DNA of 13,004 nt from positions 1-13,004 of the forward strand of contig JAQBPF010000077.1 of the NCBI GenBank assembly GCA_028287665.1, in the 5' to 3' direction. The translations under genes were made by a program, and so were the position numbers. The notes beneath the pieces were generated by a model. It was given only the letters and a program-made list of their open reading frames with translations. It was not told the origin of the DNA and did not search any database. Position 1 is the stretch's first letter, and the number at the start of each line of letters is the position of its first letter. Origin of the DNA: Deinococcus sp. (lineage in GTDB: Bacteria > Deinococcota > Deinococci > Deinococcales > Deinococcaceae). Below, piece by piece: positions 1 through 6,951 of this stretch.

Positions 1-832
<832 letters not shown>

Positions 833-839
833 GGGGGCG

Positions 840-848
840 AGGCTAGCA
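840..848 (-). promoter_or_regulatory. Extended -10 promoter of tyrA, probably leaderless
   Basis: On the minus strand TGCTAGCCT (extended -10, TGn-TANNNT) ends 7 nt before the tyrA ATG, and no Shine-Dalgarno sequence is present. Transcription would begin at or next to the start codon. No convincing -35 is seen. The same 9-mer precedes the exported orphan gene starting at 9557. Confidence 0.5.
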
Positions 849-939
849 GGAATGGGGGAGAGGGAGTCGGGGGTTGTCGGGACGTGTGGCGGGTTTTCGG
901 GTGATGCAGGGCGGAGTGTTGCTGAGGCGGCGGTTTGGA

Positions 940-1260
940 GCTTGTCCCACGTTTCCCCCCAACCTCCGCCCCCAAAGGGGTCAGGGGAGTTTGTCGCTGC
1001 GCTCGGCAGGATTGATCTTGTCGCATTCAGACTCGCCTGAATCTCTCACCTGAAGCGGAAGTGCCAGTCGTCTTGGAGATAGAATTGGCCCGCCCGCTGC
1101 GCGGACGACGGCCTCACACGCATTTGGACGGGAACGTAGTGAGGTGGCGGTGTCGGGGTTTTCGCTTCCTCACCCTTGGCTTGCAACGCTCCGTAGGAGA
1201 GGGGGGAGGGTTGGGGACTCGCAGCGCTGCGAAGCAGAGGGGGTGAGGGAGCAAAGCGAT
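940..1260. repeat. Degenerate intergenic repeat block
   Basis: The tyrA-permease spacer (833-1305) has no credible gene. It holds C-rich and G-rich blocks in opposite orientation: 956-995 (C-rich, CCCCAACCTCCGCC type) and 1200-1251 (G-rich, GGAGGGTTGGGG type), each next to a GCGCTGCG/GCTGCGC-type motif. Within the second, CTTCCTCACCC at 1165-1175 pairs with GGGTGAGGGAG at 1241-1251 (10 of 11), and TCGCAGCGCTGCGA at 1219-1232 is a perfect 14-bp palindrome. This looks like dispersed non-coding intergenic repeat DNA of the kind found in many copies in Deinococcus genomes; copy number cannot be seen here. Translations across it are low-complexity Pro/Arg-rich and are not taken as genes. Confidence 0.5.
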
Positions 1261-1292
1261 TGCCTTTCCCACCTACCACCGCCTATTTCCCC

Positions 1293-1298
1293 TATCCT
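1293..1298 (+). promoter_or_regulatory. Possible leaderless -10 of TauE/SafE gene
   Basis: TATCCT lies 7 nt before the GTG at 1306 and no ribosome binding site is present. No good -35 is seen at 16-18 bp, so this rests on the spacing pattern shared with other genes in the window. Confidence 0.35.
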
Positions 1299-1305
1299 GC
1301 CCCCC

Positions 1306-2070
1306 GTGCCCGAACTGTTTACTCCCGGCCCCGAAGTTCTCCTGTACGGCTTGCCCCTCGCGTTTCTGGCAGGTTTTATCGACGCTGTGGCGGGTGGCGG
1401 CGGCACCATCACGCTGCCCACACTCTTTTTTATGGGCCTCAGCCCGGCGCAGGCGGTGGCCACCAACAAGCTGATGGCTATTTTTGGATCGGGCAGTGCC
1501 ACGGTGCAGTACTGGCGCAAGGGGCACGTGGACCGGGCGCTGGTGCTGCGCCTGATTCCACTGGCCCTGATCGGCAGTGCGTTGGGCGCTTTTCTGGTGC
1601 GCTTCGTTGACCCCAACACCTTCCGCACCCTCGTCGGGGTGGTCATTCTGGGGGTGGGGGCGCTGGTGCTGGCCAACAAACGCTTTGGCCTGGAAGACCG
1701 CTATCCGGGCCTCACCACCCGCACGCTGGCCCTTACCCTGCCCGGTGCGCTGATCATTGGCGTGTATGACGGCTTCCTGGGCCCCGGCACAGGCACCTTC
1801 CTGATGTTCCTGTTTGCCCTCGTCGGCTTTAACCTCGTGCGGGCCAGCGGCAATGCCCGCACCATCAACTTTGCCACCAACCTGGGCGCGTTCCTGTTTT
1901 TCCTGATCGGCGGGCACATGGTCTGGTGGATTGGCCTGCCGATGGGCGTGGCCAACGCCGCCGGAGCTTTTCTGGGCGCACGCATGGCCATGCTGCGGGG
2001 CAGCGCCTTCGTGAAGTGGATGTACGGCGGCATCGTGTTGCTGGTGGCGGCGCGGTTGCTGTTCAGCTGA
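1306..2070 (+). CDS. TauE/SafE family membrane permease
   Basis: Putative anion or organosulfur permease of the TauE/SafE (DUF81) family, an inner-membrane protein of usually 240-270 residues; this one has 254. The N-terminal half carries the family signature [15 protein letters not shown] at residues 26-40, followed by a conserved TNK. The second repeat begins around [12 protein letters not shown], and a SGNAR motif with a following Asn-rich helix matches the family's duplicated layout. I count about eight hydrophobic segments. The frame is open upstream to 1144, but that part is repeat DNA; GTG at 1306 gives the normal family N-terminus and sits just after a -10-like TATCCT. Substrate is unknown: members export sulfite, sulfoacetate or similar anions, and neighbours give no hint. 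It stands alone, 471 bp from divergent tyrA. Confidence 0.88.
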   Translation: MPELFTPGPEVLLYGLPLAFLAGFIDAVAGGGGTITLPTLFFMGLSPAQAVATNKLMAIFGSGSATVQYWRKGHVDRALVLRLIPLALIGSALGAFLVRFVDPNTFRTLVGVVILGVGALVLANKRFGLEDRYPGLTTRTLALTLPGALIIGVYDGFLGPGTGTFLMFLFALVGFNLVRASGNARTINFATNLGAFLFFLIGGHMVWWIGLPMGVANAAGAFLGARMAMLRGSAFVKWMYGGIVLLVAARLLFS

Positions 2071-2078
2071 GGGCATAT

Positions 2079-2097
2079 GCTGAGAGTGAGCCTCAGC
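2079..2097 (+). terminator. Weak hairpin after the TauE/SafE gene
   Basis: GCTGAG and CTCAGC form a 6-bp stem with a 7-nt loop 8 nt after the permease stop. The following bases (GGTTGCCTTTCC) are only mildly T-rich, so it is a poor intrinsic terminator at best. Confidence 0.35.
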
Positions 2098-2183
2098 GGT
2101 TGCCTTTCCTGGTCCCTCAAACCCTTAGACCATTCCCAATCCCGCCTGACCCACCCGGCGTCCGGCCCGCGCAGACTGTAGCC

Positions 2184-2372
2184 ATGACCCACTCCGATCT
2201 GACCACGCCAGACGCTGCCGCACCGCAGGTCACCATCCGGCATCCGGCCCCCGACGCACAGATTCCGGCTCAGGAGCGCGGCAACGCCTACACAGAAGTG
2301 TCTCTGGGCAACGATTCGCTGGAGCGGGCCGACCCCACCGAAGCGCCGCTGCCCGCCGATGATGAGGCGTAG
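2184..2372 (+). CDS. Small acidic protein of unknown function (62 aa)
   Basis: Not recognised. The 62-residue product is hydrophilic, rich in Ala, Pro, Asp and Glu, with no Cys, no Trp and no hydrophobic segment, so it is probably a soluble and largely disordered cytoplasmic protein. A short more ordered-looking stretch (residues 32-50, [19 protein letters not shown]) is the most likely conserved part. Codon use is G/C-ending and typical of the neighbours. The ATG has no Shine-Dalgarno sequence; CAGACT lies 6 nt upstream and may be a weak -10. It lies between the permease and msrA, 113 bp and 73 bp away, all on the plus strand. The opposite strand also has an open frame here, but its product is low-complexity. 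Confidence 0.55.
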   Translation: MTHSDLTTPDAAAPQVTIRHPAPDAQIPAQERGNAYTEVSLGNDSLERADPTEAPLPADDEA

Positions 2373-2445
2373 CTGCTGAGAACAGGAAAGCCCAACCGTG
2401 CCTTCCCGCGCCTTCAGATTGACGGTATGGCGGCAGAATGGGGGC

Positions 2446-3003
2446 ATGACTCAATCTCCTCTTAACCCCAACTTGCAGCAAGCCATCCTCGCGGGTGGCT
2501 GCTTCTGGTGTACCGAAGCTGTGATGACCGACGTGCGCGGCGTGCAAAAAGTAGAGAGCGGCTATATCGGCGGCCACACGCCCAGCCCCGACTACGACAG
2601 TGTGTGCAGCGGCACCACCGGGCACGCCGAGGCCATCCGCGTCACCTTCGATCCGGCGCAGGTCAGCTTCCGCGATCTGCTGGGGCTGTTTTTTGCCACC
2701 CATGATCCCACCACGCTCAACCGTCAGGGCGGCGACGCGGGCACCCAGTACCGCAGCGCCGTTTTCCCCCTCACGCCGCAGCAGGAGCAGGAAACCCGTG
2801 AAGTCATGGCCGATCTGAGCGCGCAGGCGGTGTTCGACCGTCCCATCGTCACAACCATCGAACCCGCCACCACCTTCCATGTGGCCGAGGCGTACCATCA
2901 GGACTACTACGCCAACAACGCGCGGCAGCCGTACTGTATGGCCGTCATTGCGCCCAAAGTGGCCAAGCTCCGCAAGTATTACGGCGACAAATTGCGGGCC
3001 TAA
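2446..3003 (+). CDS. msrA: Peptide methionine-S-sulfoxide reductase MsrA
   Basis: Reduces the S epimer of methionine sulfoxide in proteins back to methionine, using thioredoxin as electron donor; a cytoplasmic oxidative-damage repair enzyme. The 185-residue product is full length. The catalytic motif GCFWC spans residues 18-22, with nucleophile Cys19 and Cys22 beside it. The core blocks [25 protein letters not shown] and [19 protein letters not shown] follow in order, and the C-terminal AEAYHQDYY and [10 protein letters not shown] include the Cys of the usual C-terminal region. ATG at 2446 is chosen over the in-frame GTG at 2398 because it gives the normal family N-terminus; CAGAAT, a -10-like element, ends 6 nt before it and no ribosome binding site is seen. 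No msrB is fused or adjacent. It ends 21 bp from the convergent MOSC gene, with no terminator between them. Confidence 0.96.
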   Translation: MTQSPLNPNLQQAILAGGCFWCTEAVMTDVRGVQKVESGYIGGHTPSPDYDSVCSGTTGHAEAIRVTFDPAQVSFRDLLGLFFATHDPTTLNRQGGDAGTQYRSAVFPLTPQQEQETREVMADLSAQAVFDRPIVTTIEPATTFHVAEAYHQDYYANNARQPYCMAVIAPKVAKLRKYYGDKLRA

Positions 3004-3024
3004 AGAATTCGCTTTACTGCTGAT

Positions 3025-3699
3025 TCAGGCCTCTGCCAGTTCGCTCAGCCTGCTCTCGATCTCGCGGCGCAGACGTTCGGCCAGAGGGTAATCGAGCGCG
3101 CGGCGTAGTGCGTCCGGGTCGCGTGTTTCGCCAAACCACAGGTCAAAGGTTTCCAGGATGGTGGGTGCGCCTTCGGGGGCGGCTTCGCAGCGAACGGGGT
3201 CGCCCTGTGCCACGTCGCCTTCCTGAATCACGCGGGCATAAAAACCGGGTCGGCGGGCCCGCGCAAACCGTTTGACGAAGCCCAGATCGTTCATGCGGGC
3301 GGCCAGCACCGCGCAGGGAACACGGGCGGCGGTGGCTTCCAGAACAGTGCTGCCTGCCCAAAAGCGCTCGCCCACGCGAACCTCTGCCGACTCCACTCCG
3401 CTCATCAACAGGTTTTCACCAAACGTGCCGGGGGCCAACGCCTCCCCCAGTACGTCTGCCCAGTGGTCGTAGTCCTCCTGGGTGTACACATACACCGCCT
3501 GGTCGGGGCCGCCGTGATACTTGCGGTCCATCACATGGTCATTTTCCAAGCCCAGCCGTCCTACACGCACACGGCCTGCTGCGGCGTGCTTATGAATTCC
3601 CGTGATTTCGGTGCGGGGCGAACTGGTATTTGGGCCGACCACGAGGGCGGTGGGCTGGCCAATGTTGACACTGAGAATCTGGAGCAGAGGCGCGGGCAT
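3025..3699 (-). CDS. MOSC domain protein, YiiM-like
   Basis: MOSC-domain protein of the YiiM-like branch, 224 residues and complete. MOSC proteins bind sulfur or molybdenum cofactor, and YiiM-type members act in detoxification of N-hydroxylated compounds such as 6-N-hydroxylaminopurine. The sequence shows a beta-rich N-terminus, [11 protein letters not shown] at residues 62-72, FGENLL at 93-98, and the conserved cysteine C129 in the ARVPCAVL block, which in the family contacts the cofactor. A helical C-terminal tail follows, as in YiiM. ATG at 3699 is preceded by TACCCT 5 nt away rather than a Shine-Dalgarno sequence, which suggests a leaderless message. It is divergent from the membrane protein gene at 3780 and shares an 80-bp control region containing a GTGCAC inverted repeat. 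The specific substrate is inferred from family, not seen. Confidence 0.88.
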   Translation of the reverse strand: MPAPLLQILSVNIGQPTALVVGPNTSSPRTEITGIHKHAAAGRVRVGRLGLENDHVMDRKYHGGPDQAVYVYTQEDYDHWADVLGEALAPGTFGENLLMSGVESAEVRVGERFWAGSTVLEATAARVPCAVLAARMNDLGFVKRFARARRPGFYARVIQEGDVAQGDPVRCEAAPEGAPTILETFDLWFGETRDPDALRRALDYPLAERLRREIESRLSELAEA

Positions 3700-3704
3700 G
3701 GCTC

Positions 3705-3729
3705 AGGGTAGTGCACCTGTGCAGTGCAC
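3705..3729 (-). promoter_or_regulatory. MOSC gene promoter with GTGCAC operator-like repeat
   Basis: On the minus strand TACCCT (3705-3710) is a -10-like element 5 nt before the ATG. Directly upstream of it two GTGCAC hexamers (3711-3716 and 3724-3729), each itself a palindrome, are separated by 7 bp and would occupy the -35/-10 spacer. This arrangement suits a repressor site. No regulator gene is nearby. Confidence 0.4.
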
Positions 3730-3748
3730 CCGTAATCCTCACTCCGGT

Positions 3749-3778
3749 TTGTCCGCGCCGCCTGTGGTGAAATAGAGC
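3749..3778 (+). promoter_or_regulatory. Candidate promoter for the membrane protein/RNHCP operon
   Basis: TTGTCC (3749-3754) and TAGAGC (3773-3778) are 18 bp apart; AATAGA at 3771 is an alternative -10. The GTG at 3780 lies so close that transcription would begin at or just after it, so either the message is leaderless or the true start is slightly downstream. Confidence 0.35.
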
Positions 3779-3779
3779 G

Positions 3780-4238
3780 GTGAGTCAGACCCGCCGCCCC
3801 AGTCCATCTTCCTCCGTACCGACGCTGGCCGAGCGCGGGCGTGTGCCTACACTGGCTGTGTTGCTCTGTATCTTCATGATCACCGTGACGCCGTTTCTGG
3901 GTGGGCTGATTCAGGGCCAGACTGCGAATCTGGCCCGCAACATTCTGTATGCCTGTGGCACGGCCGTGCTGCTGGCGCAGGTGTGGCGCGGCAGCGTGTG
4001 GGCGTGGCGCATCACCCTCAGCCTGAGCATGGCGGCAGGCCTGCTGGTCTTTGTTGCGGGCATGTTGGCCGGGAGCGTCAGCTGGCAGGGGTGGGTGATC
4101 AGCGGGGCAGGCATAGGATTTTTGCTGCTGGGTACGGCCCTGGTGGCCACGCCGTCTATCCGCGCCTTTCTGGATGTCCGCTGGCTGGCCCGCAGTTCGG
4201 CAGGCCGACAGGCTGCCGGGCAGGGAGGCCGCCCATGA
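3780..4238 (+). CDS. Four-helix membrane protein of unknown function
   Basis: Not recognised as a named family. The 152-residue product has an N-terminal cytoplasmic Ser/Pro/Arg-rich tail of about 20 residues, then four hydrophobic segments near 23-44, 51-69, 78-98 and 104-123, and a basic Arg/Gly-rich C-terminus. The positive residues at both ends suggest both termini face the cytoplasm. The GTG at 3780 is the first start after the candidate promoter, but it is uncertain; another GTG about 20 codons in (near 3840) would remove only the tail. Its stop overlaps the start of the RNHCP gene (ATGA), so the two are co-transcribed and probably translationally coupled, the only functional clue. The gene codes well and has ordinary base composition for the region. 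Confidence 0.8.
   Translation: MSQTRRPSPSSSVPTLAERGRVPTLAVLLCIFMITVTPFLGGLIQGQTANLARNILYACGTAVLLAQVWRGSVWAWRITLSLSMAAGLLVFVAGMLAGSVSWQGWVISGAGIGFLLLGTALVATPSIRAFLDVRWLARSSAGRQAAGQGGRP
4223..4228 (+). promoter_or_regulatory. Shine-Dalgarno sequence of the RNHCP gene
   Basis: GGGAGG lies 6 nt before the ATG at 4235, inside the end of the upstream gene. It is one of few clear ribosome binding sites in the window and fits an internal operon gene. Confidence 0.65.
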
Positions 4239-4594
4239 CCCAGCCCACCGATACAGGCACGCGGCGGTTTACAGTGCAGGGCACCAACAATTCATTTGTC
4301 TGCGGGCATTGTGGGCAAGAAATTCAGCCCCTCAAAAATGGCAGCGTGCGGAACCATTGTCCCCGGTGCCTGCACAGCAAGCATGTGGATATTTTGCCCG
4401 GAGACCGCGCCAGCACATGCCACGGCCTGATGGCCCCGGTCGGCGTGGAACAGAGCGGTAAAAAAGGTTGGGTGATCGTCCACGAGTGCCAGAAGTGCGG
4501 CTTTACAGGCCGCAACCGCGCCGCGCTGGACGATCCTGCCCAGCCCGACGACTGGGATACCTTGATTGCCATCAGTACCAAGCGGTCCCTGTAA
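4235..4594 (+). CDS. RNHCP domain zinc-ribbon protein
   Basis: Small soluble protein (119 residues) of the RNHCP family, named after the motif seen here at residues 39-43. Cys pairs at 23/26 (CGHC), 42/45 (CPRC) and 85/88 (CQKC), plus Cys62 in a CHGLM block, would make two zinc ribbons. HSKHVD and PGDRAS match the family's conserved core. The function of RNHCP proteins is not established; zinc-ribbon architecture suggests nucleic-acid or protein binding. ATG at 4235 overlaps the stop of the membrane protein gene and has a good ribosome binding site, so the start is firm. Transcription probably ends at the hairpin 32 nt downstream. The domain call is confident, the role unknown. Confidence 0.92.
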   Translation: MTQPTDTGTRRFTVQGTNNSFVCGHCGQEIQPLKNGSVRNHCPRCLHSKHVDILPGDRASTCHGLMAPVGVEQSGKKGWVIVHECQKCGFTGRNRAALDDPAQPDDWDTLIAISTKRSL

Positions 4595-4625
4595 ATTCCG
4601 TGTAACAAGGAAGGCAACACAGCCT

Positions 4626-4676
4626 CAGGCCTCTGCACTCTTAACTCATCTGGGGTGCCGAGGCCTGTGGTTTTCT
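4626..4676 (+). terminator. Intrinsic terminator after the RNHCP operon
   Basis: CAGGCCTC (4626-4633) pairs perfectly with GAGGCCTG (4660-4667). After one T/C mismatch, the stem continues with GCACTC (4635-4640) against GGGTGC (4653-4658, one G-T pair), leaving a 12-nt loop. TGGTTTTCTG follows on the plus strand. The hairpin lies between convergent genes and may act on both strands, but only the plus strand has a T-run. Confidence 0.75.
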
Positions 4677-4685
4677 GAGGGGTCT

Positions 4686-5468
4686 TCAGCCTTTACAGCG
4701 CAGGTCCCTCCCAAAATATTTGGTGCTCAGCGCGGCGTAGGCAGGCCCCTGCTGAAACTTATTCAGGCTGGCATTCAGGGCCAGGCGCGTGCTGTTGTTG
4801 TCCTGGCGCACCATCATGCCAATCGGGACGCTCCACAGTTCGGGGCCAAAGTGGATGTTGGCCTTCGGATACAGCTTTTTGACCATGCCCTCGGCCACGC
4901 TATACGCCACGGTGGCGTCTACGGCCCTAGAAAAAACAGCCATCACCACATCGTTGTTGCTGGGATACACGTTGACCTGTTTCTCAAAGGGCAACTTCTG
5001 CACATAGGAGGTCATGATCGAACCGGCGATCACGCCTATCTTTTTCCCTTTCAGGTCGGTGTGCAGGTTGAGTTTGGGGTCGAGCGAGATGACCGATACT
5101 CCCACGCAGGCGGTCGGAGCCGTGAAGTCAATTTTGTTTTCGCGGGTACTCGTGATCCCCAGAGCACTGAAGGCCACGTCCACCCGGTCTTCCTGAAGCA
5201 GAGTCGTTAACTGATCGATACGGGCCACCTCAAAACTGAGTTTGACGCCCAGGTCGGCGGCCAGCGCTTCCAGCAGTTCGACCTCAAAGCCGAAGTGCTT
5301 GCCTGCGTTGGCCAACGTGAAGGGCGGTACGTCGGCAGGCGTGGCCACGCGCAGCACGCCTGAGGTCCTGATCTGGGCCAGGGTACGGGCCTGGGCAGAT
5401 GGGGCGGTCAGAAGCAGGGTCATGAGGGTCGCCGTCAGCATTCGGGCAGCAAGAAGGTTGGAGTTCAT
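4686..5468 (-). CDS. Periplasmic amino-acid-type ABC substrate-binding protein
   Basis: Extracellular solute-binding protein of the family 3 type (polar amino acid binding), 260 residues. A signal peptide covers about residues 1-27 (hydrophobic core LTATLMTLLLTAPS, cleavage after AQA); there is no lipobox, so it is soluble in the periplasm. GVLRVATPADVPPF opens lobe 1; FEVELLEALAADLG and VDVAFSALGITSTRENKIDFTAP are classic family blocks. Lobe 2 follows with DLKGKKIGVIAGS and VDATVAYSVAEG. Mature Cys residues at 121 and 258 could form a disulfide. The ATG at 5468 has AAAGGA 5 nt upstream and overlaps the stop of a Cys-rich 59-codon frame (ATGA). No permease or ATPase gene adjoins, so the transporter partners must lie elsewhere. 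Substrate is undetermined; cystine is only a guess from the upstream frame. Confidence 0.92.
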   Translation of the reverse strand: MNSNLLAARMLTATLMTLLLTAPSAQARTLAQIRTSGVLRVATPADVPPFTLANAGKHFGFEVELLEALAADLGVKLSFEVARIDQLTTLLQEDRVDVAFSALGITSTRENKIDFTAPTACVGVSVISLDPKLNLHTDLKGKKIGVIAGSIMTSYVQKLPFEKQVNVYPSNNDVVMAVFSRAVDATVAYSVAEGMVKKLYPKANIHFGPELWSVPIGMMVRQDNNSTRLALNASLNKFQQGPAYAALSTKYFGRDLRCKG

Positions 5469-5644
5469 GTGGTCCTTTTGGTGCAGAAGTTGGAGGAGAA
5501 GGGGCAAGGCAGAGGCTCAATCGGCACCTGCTCGGCCTCCAGACAGGGGCGGACAACAGACAGATTCTGGAAAACAGCATCCAGAGCGGGGCAGGCCAGA
5601 CAGGGTGCGCCGTGCAGTGCAGACAGGTTGTAGAGCGTGATCAT
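5465..5644 (-). CDS. Possible 59-aa Cys-rich ORF coupled to the binding protein
   Basis: A 59-residue frame starting at ATG 5644, whose TGA overlaps the ATG of the substrate-binding protein in an ATGA junction. It has five Cys (residues 15, 18, 34, 47, 54), including a CLAC motif after a short strand-like ITLYNLS stretch, which loosely recalls a thioredoxin-fold N-terminus but is too short for a domain. No signal peptide or membrane helix. About two thirds of codons end in G/C, less than the neighbours. The start has only a weak ribosome binding site (AGCAGG), and the TATGAT around it could equally be a -10 box, in which case this would be untranslated leader. If translated it would be a leader peptide or small protein coupled to the transporter gene. 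Confidence 0.35.
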   Translation of the reverse strand: MITLYNLSALHGAPCLACPALDAVFQNLSVVRPCLEAEQVPIEPLPCPFSSNFCTKRTT

Positions 5645-5801
5645 AAAAGGCCTGCTCTTTCAAGACCGTCACCGCATAAATGACCAGAAAGTGCCCTCAG
5701 GTGCTCACCGAAGGCTCTTAATGGCAACTGGGTCGGCAACGGATTTCGGTGTGGGCTTTATCCAGGCAGGCTGAGCAGGGTGGCCCGCCCCCTGACGCGG
5801 G

Positions 5802-5812
5802 GTTGGTATGCT
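5802..5812 (+). promoter_or_regulatory. Extended -10 promoter of the MBL/purD operon
   Basis: GTTGGTATGCT contains an extended -10 (TGG-TATGCT) ending 6 nt before the ATG at 5819. No ribosome binding site exists, so the first operon gene is probably leaderless. The -35 is not convincing. Between 5645 and this promoter nothing else could be recognised. Confidence 0.5.
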
Positions 5813-5818
5813 CCGGGC

Positions 5819-5992
5819 ATGGTTCTTTGGGTGGTGGTGGTGTTTATCGTTCTGAGTGCGACGCTGATTCTGGCGCTGACTTACGGCCCTATGAAGGCGG
5901 CGGCCAATGTGCGGGTGATCCGGTCTATTGCGGCGGTGCAGTACGCGGCAGCCGTGGTCCTGGCGGGCGCGCGCCTCGCAGGTCTGGCATGA
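5819..5992 (+). CDS. Small two-helix membrane protein (57 aa)
   Basis: Not recognised. The 57-residue product has two hydrophobic segments, residues 2-23 (strongly Val/Leu/Ile-rich) and about 37-55, joined by a short loop with Lys and Arg (GPMKAAANVRVIR). The basic loop suggests that it faces the cytoplasm and both ends lie outside. The frame is open further upstream, but ATG 5819 directly follows an extended -10 element and removes a non-hydrophobic leader. Its stop overlaps the next gene's start (ATGA), so it is the first gene of a coupled operon with the MBL-fold hydrolase and purD. It may be a lineage-specific membrane protein; no function can be assigned. Confidence 0.72.
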   Translation: MVLWVVVVFIVLSATLILALTYGPMKAAANVRVIRSIAAVQYAAAVVLAGARLAGLA

Positions 5993-6951
5993 GCCGGGCC
6001 ACGGGCACGCGGGCGGGCCTGAGTCTGGGCCAGGTCCAGACGCTTGATCTGCGTTTTCAGGACACGCCGGGAGTGGTGGCCTCTGCCGTCTTCGATACGG
6101 GCGCGGGCCTGGCGTTGGTCGATACTGGCCCCAGCTCCACTTTGCCTGCCCTGGAAGCAGGGTTGGCCGCTCTGGGCGCACGGCTAGACGATGTGCGTCA
6201 CGTATTGCTGACCCATGTTCACCTGGATCATGCGGGGGCAGCCGGGACAGTGTTGGCGCGGGTGCCGGAAGCGCGGGCCTATGTGCACGGGCGCGGCGCA
6301 CCCCATCTGTCCCGTCCTGAACGCCTGATGGCCAGTGCCAGTCAGATTTACGGCGATCAGATGGAGCAGTTGTGGGGCGAGTTTCTGCCTGTGCCGCCCG
6401 ACCGCCTGACGGTCCTGTCGGGCGGCGAAGCCGTGCAGATGGGCCAGCTGGAGGTGCTGCCGCTGTACACACCGGGTCACGCCGTTCATCACCTGGCCTA
6501 TCACGTGGGCGAACATCTGTTTGTTGGGGATGTGGGCGGTATTCGGCTGGACCAACAGCAGACGCCCCGCGCGCCCACACCGCCGCCAGATATAGACCTG
6601 GAAGCGTGGCGGGCCAGCATTGCCCTGCTGCGCGGGGTGGAGGCCCAGACTTTGCATCTGGCCCATTTTGGTGCTTATGCCCAGAGTGAGGCGCACTGGG
6701 ACGCCCTTCTGGCCAATTTACACACCGATGCCGAACGCGTCCGCGCTGGTCTGACGGCGGGGCAGGAACCGCAGGCTCTGTCGGACGCATTCACGGCGGC
6801 CCTGCTGAGTGAATTGCGTGAAGAGGGAGCAGACCTGCCTGAGCGCTACGCGTTTGCGTGCCCCCCGTGGATGAGTGTGCAGGGGTTGACGCGCTACTGG
6901 CAACGTCAGGCGGCGCGGGCTCCGGCGGCAGCTTCGCAGGCGGGCCGCTGA
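5989..6951 (+). CDS. Metallo-beta-lactamase-fold hydrolase
   Basis: MBL-superfamily hydrolase of 320 residues, probably cytoplasmic. The metal site is complete: H76, H78, D80 and H81 from THVHLDH, H164 in YTPGH, D181 in FVGD and H226 in HLAHFG. This is the two-metal layout of glyoxalase II-like and related members. A long C-terminal helical extension (about 230-320) follows, rich in Ala and Leu, ending at Trp/Arg-rich residues. The substrate is unknown; this subgroup covers thioesters, lactones and phosphodiesters. The start overlaps the preceding small membrane gene (ATGA) and the stop overlaps purD by one base (TGATG), so the three are translated in series. That pairing with purine synthesis is conspicuous but does not prove a purine role. 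Confidence 0.92.
   Translation: MSRATGTRAGLSLGQVQTLDLRFQDTPGVVASAVFDTGAGLALVDTGPSSTLPALEAGLAALGARLDDVRHVLLTHVHLDHAGAAGTVLARVPEARAYVHGRGAPHLSRPERLMASASQIYGDQMEQLWGEFLPVPPDRLTVLSGGEAVQMGQLEVLPLYTPGHAVHHLAYHVGEHLFVGDVGGIRLDQQQTPRAPTPPPDIDLEAWRASIALLRGVEAQTLHLAHFGAYAQSEAHWDALLANLHTDAERVRAGLTAGQEPQALSDAFTAALLSELREEGADLPERYAFACPPWMSVQGLTRYWQRQAARAPAAASQAGR

Noticed and set aside
1144..1305. N-terminal extension of the TauE/SafE frame
   Set aside because: It lies in repeat DNA and is unlike the family N-terminus; GTG 1306 fits better.
1273..2076. Long minus-strand open frame opposite the permease
   Set aside because: Gln/His/Gly-rich shadow of a clear membrane protein gene, a common artefact in G/C-rich DNA.
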